A program made the position numbers and the translations under genes. This document shows, in pieces, positions 1 to 6,263 of a stretch of 14,314 nt of DNA. The notes below the pieces were generated by a model. It was not told where the DNA came from. It saw nothing but the letters and a program-made list of their open reading frames with translations, and did not search any database. Position 1 is the first letter of the stretch; every line of letters starts with the position of its first letter. This DNA is from Candidatus Heimdallarchaeota archaeon LC_3 (GTDB lineage: Archaea; Asgardarchaeota; Heimdallarchaeia; Hodarchaeales; LC-3). The stretch spans positions 1 to 14,314 of the forward strand of contig MDVS01000116.1 in the NCBI GenBank assembly GCA_001940645.1, in the 5' to 3' direction.

Positions 1-1151
1 TCAAATTTAATTTTATTACTAAATTCAAATTTTTCACCAGGATTAAGAGAAAAAATAGTTTTTTGAGACGAACCATCAATAAATTTTGCAATCTCTACAC
101 TAGGAATTATTAGTTTAATTTGAATATTATCAATGATTACTTTTCCAATATTGGTTAGACGACTAAAGATTTCGTACTCAAAATCCTCCTCAATGGGTTC
201 TGTTTCAATTTCTAATTCTAAACTTGGAGCTGCTTCTATTACTGTCACACTAACATTATTACTTTTAACAGTAAATTCGTATTTTTGATAAGCATAAGTT
301 ATCTCTGCAGGACCAATCTCCCACAAGCCGTTTAATTGCCCTTCAAGGGATATAATAATTTCTTCTTGCTTTCCGGATGCGAGTTTTATAAGTTCTTTTT
401 CTTTTGGAAAATTTGTAATAATCCCTTTATTTCCGACATTCAAAATGAGCTTGGTAATTTCGATGTTAGCATAGGATTTAATTGTTAATTTTAGTTTCAT
501 ATCGTCTCCAGATTTGACTTTATCTGCATCAACAAGTTCTAACGCAGGTTCTATCACTGAATAAGCTCTAATGACAGAGATAGCTTCTTCAGTTATATAC
601 ATCATTTCTTTTGGAAAATTATTTGGAATTTTTAATAAATCATTTTTATCAGAAACTCTTATTGCAATATTGCTTGTTTTAGCTAATTCCCACGCATCAA
701 TTGCTAAAGCAATTAAAGGATCTTGTTTAAGATCCTTTATTCTGTTATAACCTTTCTGGCTTAGATTGAAATCTTGTTTTGCTATAGCATAGAGCATTAA
801 AGGAGCTACCACCGGACCCATATTTTTTTTACCAGATTTTACTAACTGTCTATAAGATTTTGTTAATAAATCAATAATTTCAGCATGAGGTTTTTGATGA
901 CTAGCTTTCAATAAGGCAGCCTTATAATAAAAATTACTTGCTCCTTTGTTATCACCCCTATTTTCATTTATTGTTGCAGAGTTCATTAAAGCGTTAACTT
1001 TTGTGCTAAAAATTCGTGATTTCTTGTATGCAAGATCAAAATAGTATAGGGCATTTTGAAAATTCTTGGAAGAGAAAGCATCCATTCCTTTTAGATAAAT
1101 ATCCTCAGGAGATTCTTTCTTTCTGCCAAATAAACGAAGAATAAAAGACAT
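1..1151 (-). CDS. TPR-like and beta-sandwich domain protein, 3'-truncated by window edge
   Basis: I read this frame by hand: it is open from an ATG at 1151 to the left edge, giving 383 residues with no stop. The N-terminus is MSFILRLFGRKK, a short hydrophobic/basic stretch. Residues about 17-85 are paired helices of TPR type (for example KNFQNALYYFDLAYKKS), and a second helical block continues to about residue 185. From about 195 the protein becomes beta-rich, with two repeated units (about 195-300 and 308 to the end). These resemble CARDB/BatD-like Ig-fold domains, with phrases such as GLWEIGPAEITY and EYEIFSRLTNIGKVIIDNI. No signal peptide is obvious. The role is unknown; protein-protein scaffolding is an inference from the domains. 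The start is supported by a TATA box centred 25.5 bases upstream. The gene follows the 1216-2193 gene on the same strand after 64 bases but seems to have its own promoter. Confidence 0.85.
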   Translation of the reverse strand, partial: MSFILRLFGRKKESPEDIYLKGMDAFSSKNFQNALYYFDLAYKKSRIFSTKVNALMNSATINENRGDNKGASNFYYKAALLKASHQKPHAEIIDLLTKSYRQLVKSGKKNMGPVVAPLMLYAIAKQDFNLSQKGYNRIKDLKQDPLIALAIDAWELAKTSNIAIRVSDKNDLLKIPNNFPKEMMYITEEAISVIRAYSVIEPALELVDADKVKSGDDMKLKLTIKSYANIEITKLILNVGNKGIITNFPKEKELIKLASGKQEEIIISLEGQLNGLWEIGPAEITYAYQKYEFTVKSNNVSVTVIEAAPSLELEIETEPIEEDFEYEIFSRLTNIGKVIIDNIQIKLIIPSVEIAKFIDGSSQKTIFSLNPGEKFEFSNKIKF

Positions 1152-1171
1152 AAATACCTTAATCCTTATTT

Positions 1172-1181
1172 TTTATATAAA
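1172..1181 (-). promoter_or_regulatory. TATA box of the 1-1151 gene
   Basis: TTTATATAAA is a perfect palindrome centred 25.5 bases upstream of the ATG at 1151. That is the usual archaeal spacing between TATA box and transcription start, so the mRNA is probably leaderless. No Shine-Dalgarno sequence is seen before the ATG, which agrees with this. Confidence 0.65.
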
Positions 1182-1200
1182 TATCAATTTAGTGATTAAT

Positions 1201-1214
1201 AATCAAAAATGATT
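1201..1214. terminator. Small hairpin in the 3' flank of the 1216-2193 gene
   Basis: AATCA-AAAA-TGATT is a perfect 5-base inverted repeat with a 4-base loop, starting two bases after the TAG stop of the minus-strand gene. On that strand the loop region reads as a T-run (ATTTTTG). It may help termination, but the stem is weak and such AT-rich hairpins arise by chance. Confidence 0.25.
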
Positions 1215-1215
1215 A

Positions 1216-2193
1216 CTACTTAACAAAATAATTACTTAAAAATTGAAGATTTTCTTCTTTATAATTTAAAGGAATAACACATCCGGGAGAAATCAATGAT
1301 TTTTTTCTATTTTCCTCTAAGTTGTTTATAAATTCATCCAGATAGGAAACTATTTGAGCCGAGTTATAATCTACAAAAATTTTTTTGTCCAATCCATTCA
1401 TATGAGCACGATTAGAAAGAGCATCTTTCATTTTTGGTTCCGTTTCAGTAGAATGCCAATTTATAAAAGATACTGGTTGTTGAACAGCCCAATCAAAAAA
1501 AACACCATTTCCATGAAGATGAAGGATCTTAAAAATATTTTTATTTTCGAAATTCTTAAGAATTTTTTCATCAAATTTCTTAAAAAGACCAAAATCTTCT
1601 TTAGTCCAAAAATCATTAGAAGCTTGTTGAGTTGCTAAAAACAAACCATCTGCTCCCTCGTCCAATCCAGCTTTACAAAATTCATTAACAACTTTTGTTA
1701 TAACAGATAATTTATCTTGTACAAGCTGTTTATCTTCTAATAATTGCTGTTTAAAGTTATTGCTCAATTTGTCTGCAACCATCAAAGGGAGGAAAATTGT
1801 AAGAAAAATGGGGACATCTTGATGAAATTTTTGACCCAGAATTTTCGTGGTCTTCAAACATCTGCCATATTCTCCATCTAAGACATCCACTTCATCAATA
1901 TTCTCCCAATCTTCTAAAGAATTAACAGCATGCTGTTGACAACGTGTTGAACCAGTAATAGAATCAGTTTCATCCCCAACTTTGCAACCGAAATCCACTA
2001 CAGGAAATCTTCCATGTGCACTATATTTTATGAAATCACATTTGTATTTCTTCTGAAAATCAATATGTGCTTTAGCATTTTTTATTGGATCTCTGTCGAT
2101 TTGTGGAAAATGTCGCCAAAAACTGAAAGGTAACCGACTTTCTGTATCTAATTTTCCCTTTATAACCGATTCTATCAAAGAAAATGAATCCAT
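1216..2193 (-). CDS. Uroporphyrinogen decarboxylase (URO-D)/cobalamin methyltransferase superfamily protein
   Basis: The 325-residue protein has the look of the URO-D fold family that includes HemE and the zinc methyltransferases MtaA/MtbA. Near the N-terminus it has LPFSFWRHFPQIDRDP (residues 21-36), the WRHF pattern common in the non-HemE members. It lacks the arginine-rich HemE signature expected of a true uroporphyrinogen decarboxylase. Possible metal ligands are His225 and His227 in ILHLHGNG and Cys305 in SPGCVIP. MtaA/MtbA use a His-x-Cys...Cys set, so this protein would have His in the second position. The segment VSFINWHSTE (241-250) also fits this subfamily. The substrate is unknown; transfer of a methyl group to or from a corrinoid or a thiol is a family-level guess. 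No corrinoid protein is adjacent. The gene ends with TAG and diverges from pyruvate kinase. Confidence 0.8.
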   Translation of the reverse strand: MDSFSLIESVIKGKLDTESRLPFSFWRHFPQIDRDPIKNAKAHIDFQKKYKCDFIKYSAHGRFPVVDFGCKVGDETDSITGSTRCQQHAVNSLEDWENIDEVDVLDGEYGRCLKTTKILGQKFHQDVPIFLTIFLPLMVADKLSNNFKQQLLEDKQLVQDKLSVITKVVNEFCKAGLDEGADGLFLATQQASNDFWTKEDFGLFKKFDEKILKNFENKNIFKILHLHGNGVFFDWAVQQPVSFINWHSTETEPKMKDALSNRAHMNGLDKKIFVDYNSAQIVSYLDEFINNLEENRKKSLISPGCVIPLNYKEENLQFLSNYFVK

Positions 2194-2212
2194 TTTTACA
2201 AACTCAATACCG

Positions 2213-2226
2213 ATATTTATTTATTC
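2213..2226. promoter_or_regulatory. Shared AT-rich promoter core between divergent genes
   Basis: Only 47 bases (2194-2240) separate the ATG of the minus-strand URO-D-like gene from the ATG at 2241 of pyruvate kinase. The block ATATTTATTTATTC lies about 25 bases from both starts: the centre expected for the plus gene is near 2216 and for the minus gene near 2218. One TATA region could therefore serve both directions, with both mRNAs leaderless. This is inference from spacing. Confidence 0.45.
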
Positions 2227-2240
2227 TTTATTTATTCTTT

Positions 2241-3698
2241 ATGACTCATATGATCACAAAAATTACAAAAACTAAGATTGTTTGTACCTTAGGACCTAGT
2301 TCTAATACTGAATCAATGTTAAAAAAGATGATTAAAGCAGGGATGGATGTCGTTAGGATCAATTTTTCCCATGGTTCACATGAAGAGCATGAGAAGACTA
2401 TAAAAATGGTTCGCAAAGTTTCGGAAGATATCGCATTACTTTGTGATCTTTCGGGTCCAAAATTCCGTATTGGCGAAGTGAAAAATGCATTTGAGATAAA
2501 TCCCGGAGATAAACTAATACTTACTGCTGATGAGGTAATCGGTGATGAAAATCGTATTAGTGTCAATCATAAACTCCTTCCTCAAGAAGTCAAAGTAGGT
2601 AATGAACTGTGGATTAATGATGGACTTGTTATGCTTGAAGTAACATCAATAAAAAATAATGTTGATATCTATACTACTTGTAAAGTTGGAGGTCCTATTT
2701 CTTCACGGAAGGGTATCAATGCCCCACAGGTTCCTGTTAGCCTATTTTTTCCTACTAAAAAAGATATTAATGATGCAAAATTTGCCTTAGAATACGATCC
2801 TGATTACTTTGCCGCAAGTTTTGTAAGGAAAGCAAATGATTTAATTCCACTAAGAGAATTGATAGAAAAAAATTACAAACATACTCACATAATTAGTAAA
2901 ATTGAACATAGAGAAGCTTTAAAAAATATTAAGGAAATCATTAAGGCAAGCGACGGAATTATGGTCGCTAGAGGAGATTTAGGACTAGAAATACCAACTG
3001 AAGATGTTCCAATTGTTCAAAAAGATCTTATAAAACAATGTAATATATATAGTAAACCAGTAATCACTGCTACACAAATGTTAGAAAGTATGACTATTAA
3101 CAAACGTCCTACTAGAGCCGAAGCTTCTGATGTTAGCAACGCTGTCTTAGATGGAACTGATGCAGTTATGCTTTCCGGTGAGACTTCTGTAGGCAAATTT
3201 CCTGTTGAAACAATTGAGTATATGAATCGTATTGCTCATCGTGCAGAAGAAGTAATTACTTCTGATTTGAAAAGAATTACTCACTATTCAGAAGAGACAT
3301 TATCTGGAGTTTTGGGACATGCAGCACAATACACAGCAAGTAAATTAGATTTAGGAGCTATATTAGCAATTACAAGAACAGGTTCAACAGTTAGATTAGT
3401 CAGTTCCCATCGACCTAAAATTCCAATTATTGGAGCTACAAGCTTTCCAACAACATTTCGACAATTACAACTAGTTTGGGGAGTTGAACCATTACTAATT
3501 GATATTAAAACTTCAACAGATAAAATAATTTTAGAATCAGTAGAAAAATCACTTGATAATCATTATATCAAAGAGGAAGATAAAATATTAGTAATTGCAG
3601 GTACACTTTTAGGTATTCCTGCTAAAACAAACCTCATTCAAGTAATGGATGTCCATGAAATTTTATCAGTGTCTGATATAGCAATAACGGACATATAA
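2241..3698 (+). CDS. pyk: Pyruvate kinase
   Basis: Catalyses phosphoenolpyruvate + ADP to pyruvate + ATP, the last step of glycolysis, in the cytosol. Counting from the ATG at 2241 (485 aa, normal family length), the hallmarks in order are TKIVCTLGPSS (11-21), the active-site RINFSHGS (Arg39, Asn41), LSGPKFRIGE before the B domain (about 73-172), SFVRKANDL, and the catalytic loop SKIEHRE (Lys220, metal ligand Glu222). Then follow MVARGDLGLEIP (metal ligand Asp246), ITATQMLESM with Thr278, and PTRAEASDVSNAVLDGTDAVMLSGET. The C-terminal domain (about 350-475) contains AITRTGSTVRLVSSHRP and ends near AKTNLIQVMDVHE. An in-frame ATG at 2184 would add 19 hydrophobic residues and overlap the divergent gene. 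I chose 2241 because of family N-termini and promoter spacing; 2250 (MITKITK) is possible. The gene converges on the broken gene at 3704 with 5 bases between stops. Confidence 0.97.
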   Translation: MTHMITKITKTKIVCTLGPSSNTESMLKKMIKAGMDVVRINFSHGSHEEHEKTIKMVRKVSEDIALLCDLSGPKFRIGEVKNAFEINPGDKLILTADEVIGDENRISVNHKLLPQEVKVGNELWINDGLVMLEVTSIKNNVDIYTTCKVGGPISSRKGINAPQVPVSLFFPTKKDINDAKFALEYDPDYFAASFVRKANDLIPLRELIEKNYKHTHIISKIEHREALKNIKEIIKASDGIMVARGDLGLEIPTEDVPIVQKDLIKQCNIYSKPVITATQMLESMTINKRPTRAEASDVSNAVLDGTDAVMLSGETSVGKFPVETIEYMNRIAHRAEEVITSDLKRITHYSEETLSGVLGHAAQYTASKLDLGAILAITRTGSTVRLVSSHRPKIPIIGATSFPTTFRQLQLVWGVEPLLIDIKTSTDKIILESVEKSLDNHYIKEEDKILVIAGTLLGIPAKTNLIQVMDVHEILSVSDIAITDI

Positions 3699-3703
3699 AC
3701 TAT

Positions 3704-4141
3704 TTAAGACATTTGTTTAGGAACTTTATTCCACTTTCCAGCAAATCCGTGAAAATTGTGTAAATTGAAAAATCTCCCTATTCCAGTTAGTTTTCTATGA
3801 CCCATTAAGCAGGATTTTCCATACTGTTTACTATTTTTTTCGCATAATTCAATAATTTCTTTTGAAGCTGTACCCGGCATAAACCATATTCCTGGTTTCG
3901 ACTCCATTGTAATTATTTTTTCGACTATCTCTAGAGTGATTTCTGGTTTGTGAACTATTACAACAACATCAACTTTTTCGGGAAGGTCATCAAGTGACTC
4001 ATAAGCTTTGTCACCATTAATTTCCGATTGGTCAATAACAACTGGATATAAGGCTTTAACATTTTACCAATCTTTTTTTAGAAGAGGATAAATTTTGCTT
4101 GGTAAACCTCCAGTAAAAGTACCACATACTGCATATTTCAT
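3704..4141 (-). pseudogene. CoA-binding Rossmann-fold protein, interrupted by an in-frame TAA
   Basis: Reading the minus strand from the ATG at 4141 gives MKYAVCGTFTGGLPSKIYPL and five further residues. Codon 26 is TAA (4066-4064), after which the same frame continues for 119 residues without a gap: NVKALYPVV, then VDVVVIVHKPEITLEIVEKI, GIWFMPGTASKEIIELCEKN and KSCLMGHRKL. This is the layout of the small CoA-binding domain family (PF13380 type): an N-terminal glycine-rich beta-alpha turn, VD-V-V-V strand, W-x-P-G-x-x-S and C-x-M. The total of 145 codons is close to the usual size. The part downstream of the stop has an ATG only at 3907 (67 aa), which would lack the nucleotide-binding N-terminus. 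A further in-frame ATG at 4171 would add ten residues. One substitution (for example AAA, GAA or CAA to TAA) explains the break. It could be a recent pseudogene or a sequencing error. Confidence 0.8.
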
Positions 4142-4171
4142 ATCAGTGGTGAAACCACAATCAATTTCCAT

Positions 4172-4439
4172 TTTTATTATCATCTAATATAAGATTATTT
4201 TTTGTGATCTTAAAATTATTCGTACCTAGGAGTGTAATCTTCCTCACTTCAGTCTGGTTTCACTTTTCACGAATGATTTTCTCTTTATATCAATTAAAAA
4301 CTAATTTTATTACCTATTCATTTTTTATACTAAGTTCTTAAATTTGAAAATTGTTGTAAAGACACATTTTTGCATTAGGTAATTTCACTTTCCTGAGATA
4401 TAACTCAGCTTAATTAATTTTTAATCAAGTTTGGATTTC
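4172..4439. other. Intergenic region upstream of the ABC operon
   Basis: The 268 bases hold no coding frame I believe in and no tRNA-like fold. Seen here are an 8-base inverted repeat ATTACCTA (4309-4316) / TAGGTAAT (4376-4383) about 60 bases apart and, nearer the start, the promoter elements of the ABC operon listed separately. On the minus strand TTATATTA (about 4186-4193) may be the TATA box of the broken CoA-binding gene. Confidence 0.5.
4393..4417 (+). promoter_or_regulatory. ABC operon promoter with inverted repeat over a TATA-like box
   Basis: CTGAG-ATATAA-CTCAG (4393-4408) is a perfect 5-base inverted repeat enclosing a TATA-like core. Immediately downstream is TTAATTAA (4410-4417), centred about 26.5 bases before the ATG at 4440. 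Either could bind TBP: the second predicts a leaderless start at 4440, the first a leader of about 14 bases. The inverted repeat is placed where a dimeric repressor would block TBP, as is typical for control of an exporter operon. No regulator gene is adjacent. Confidence 0.4.
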
Positions 4440-6263
4440 ATGGGATTCACTGAATTTAAGACAAAAAATCAATACGGTTTGAAAAAGACTAACACATCTA
4501 CTCCCGTTAGATGGATCATTTCTCATATATTTCATTATAAACTAATATTTTCATTATCACTTGTATTTCAATTATCAGCTTCAATTTTTCAATCTTTTGT
4601 TCCATTATTTATCGGAGCAGTAGCTTTTGTTATTACACAACCACCAGTAGATATTAATCAATTACTTTTCTTTTCTGTTATGATATTAATCACTGGTATT
4701 GGAGCAGGAATTTCAAATATAACAAAAAATATTTTAACTGAATTCATTTCTCAAAGAGTTGAGCGAGATGCTAGGGATGAACTCTATACCTCGATGATTG
4801 GAAAGTCAATGACCTTCCACGATCGCCAAGCTATAGGCGATTTAATGGCAAGAGCTGCTCAAGATGTTCGACAATTGAATATGATGTTAAATCCTGGTCT
4901 TCTTCTAGTGCTTCAATCAGCTTTAGGTATAATAATCCCATTGATATTTATTTCTTTTATTGACGTGGAACTTCTTTTGTTTCCCCTGTTATTTGTAATT
5001 AGCTTCTTAGTCTTTCTTAGGGGTTATAATAAAAATTTAGAAAAGGTTGCATGGAAACAACGAATAGCTGCTAGTAAAATTTCTTCACGGCTTAATGAGG
5101 TTATTTCAGGGATGTATGTGGTCCGTGGAGCATCTCAACAAGCTCAGGAAAAGGAAATATTTGATAAAAACGTCAATGAATTTAAAGGATATGCTGTTCA
5201 AATTGGAAATATAATGGCTCGATATTGGGCACTTCTCTTCCTTGGAGTCTTTACAACTCTTTCTTTATTTCATTCAGTTTATCTTCTTGATAGACAAATT
5301 ATTACAATTGGAGAGTTGATTGCTTTCTTAGGACTACTACAATTGTTAAGGTTTCCAACTTTCATTAACGTTTTTGCGATTACTATAATGAGTATGGGAG
5401 TTGCTTCAGCACGTCGTATATTGGAATTGATCAACCAAGAAACCTTAATCGATTATAATCCTTCTGGAATATCTAATCAGATTAAAGGTGATATAGCTTT
5501 TAAAAATGTATCTTTTGGCTATAAACCTGAAATTCCAGTTTTAAAAGAGATATCGTTTGATGTTAACCCAGGTCAAACGGTTGCTATTGTTGGAATGACT
5601 GGTTCTGGTAAAACTACGATAACAAAATTACTATCACGGTTATATGATCCTCAAACTGGTTATATTTCGATTGATGGTTATGATTTAAAAGATTGGAATT
5701 TAGAAACTCTTCGATCACAAATAGGTTTAGTGGAACAGGACGTTTTTCTCTTCTCAAAATCTATAAAAGATAATATATTATTGGGTTCTACAACTGCTTC
5801 AGAAGAAGATATTATCAATGCTGCAAAATTAGCCAAAGCACATGAATTCATTCAGGAATTACCAGATGGATATGAAACTGTTATAGGAGAACGAGGTATA
5901 ACATTATCAGGAGGGCAAAGACAAAGAGTTGCTATAGCTCGAGCAATATTAAGAAATCCTGCTATTTTAATTTTAGATGATGCTACGTCATCTATTGATT
6001 CTCAAACTGAAGACGAGATAAATACTGCAATAAAAAATGTTCTTCAAGGGAGAGTAAGTTTTCTAATAACGCATCGAATTGCACAAATTAGAAGAGCTGA
6101 TATCATAATATTAATTGATAAAGGTAAATTAGTTGGTATCGGAGATCATACTTCATTGTTAAGAGAAAATATTCATTATCGGTCGATTTTTACAACATTT
6201 GATGAATTCGATTTGAAAACTGCTGTAGAACCAGTCATTGAAACTAAAACGGAGGTTCGTTAA
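4440..6263 (+). CDS. ABC exporter half-transporter, subunit 1 (catalytic Glu replaced by Asp)
   Basis: The 607-residue protein has a six-helix transmembrane domain (about 30-320) fused to an ATPase domain (about 345-580), the layout of MsbA/BmrA-like multidrug or lipid exporters. Motifs: A-loop Tyr361 in SFGYKPE, Walker A GMTGSGKTT (385-393), Q-loop Gln433 in VEQDVF, intact signature LSGGQ (489-493), Walker B ILILDD with Asp514 where the catalytic Glu normally stands, and H-loop His545 in ITHR. The Asp marks this as the degenerate half of a heterodimer, and the partner follows directly, overlapping by one base. The last residues of this gene contain the partner's Shine-Dalgarno sequence. A TTG at 4431 would add three residues; I prefer the ATG at 4440, which fits the promoter spacing. 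The exported substrate cannot be told from sequence. A conserved EEFD-like or periplasmic-partner clue is absent. Confidence 0.93.
   Translation: MGFTEFKTKNQYGLKKTNTSTPVRWIISHIFHYKLIFSLSLVFQLSASIFQSFVPLFIGAVAFVITQPPVDINQLLFFSVMILITGIGAGISNITKNILTEFISQRVERDARDELYTSMIGKSMTFHDRQAIGDLMARAAQDVRQLNMMLNPGLLLVLQSALGIIIPLIFISFIDVELLLFPLLFVISFLVFLRGYNKNLEKVAWKQRIAASKISSRLNEVISGMYVVRGASQQAQEKEIFDKNVNEFKGYAVQIGNIMARYWALLFLGVFTTLSLFHSVYLLDRQIITIGELIAFLGLLQLLRFPTFINVFAITIMSMGVASARRILELINQETLIDYNPSGISNQIKGDIAFKNVSFGYKPEIPVLKEISFDVNPGQTVAIVGMTGSGKTTITKLLSRLYDPQTGYISIDGYDLKDWNLETLRSQIGLVEQDVFLFSKSIKDNILLGSTTASEEDIINAAKLAKAHEFIQELPDGYETVIGERGITLSGGQRQRVAIARAILRNPAILILDDATSSIDSQTEDEINTAIKNVLQGRVSFLITHRIAQIRRADIIILIDKGKLVGIGDHTSLLRENIHYRSIFTTFDEFDLKTAVEPVIETKTEVR
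6251..6256 (+). promoter_or_regulatory. Shine-Dalgarno sequence for ABC subunit 2
   Basis: GGAGGT lies inside the 3' end of subunit 1, with six bases before the ATG at 6263, which itself overlaps the TAA stop (TAATG). This favours 6263 over the in-frame ATG at 6275 and shows that the second gene is translated by internal initiation or coupling, unlike the apparently leaderless first genes. Confidence 0.75.

Noticed and set aside
1354..1638. Plus-strand 94-residue ORF opposite the URO-D-like gene
   Set aside because: It is a shadow of a strongly supported minus-strand gene; its composition (Phe/Lys/Ile-rich) is what AT-rich antisense sequence gives.
2219..2233. 15-base sequence ATTTATTCTTTATTT shared by the promoters at 2219-2233 and 9877-9891
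   Set aside because: Its distance to the start codon differs (7 versus 23 bases), and T-rich low-complexity sequence of this kind recurs by chance here.
2184..2240. Upstream ATG at 2184 extending pyruvate kinase by 19 hydrophobic residues
   Set aside because: It would overlap the start of the divergent gene and pass through the likely shared TATA region. Pyruvate kinases normally begin shortly before TKIV-TLGP, which fits 2241 or 2250.
3704..3907. A stand-alone 67-residue gene starting at 3907
   Set aside because: The reading frame upstream, beyond the single TAA, carries the missing N-terminal half of the same domain, so this is a fragment of a broken gene.
4200..4290. Possible tRNA or structured RNA in the region before the ABC operon
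   Set aside because: I looked on both strands for a T-loop and acceptor pairing and found no consistent cloverleaf; only scattered short complementarities.
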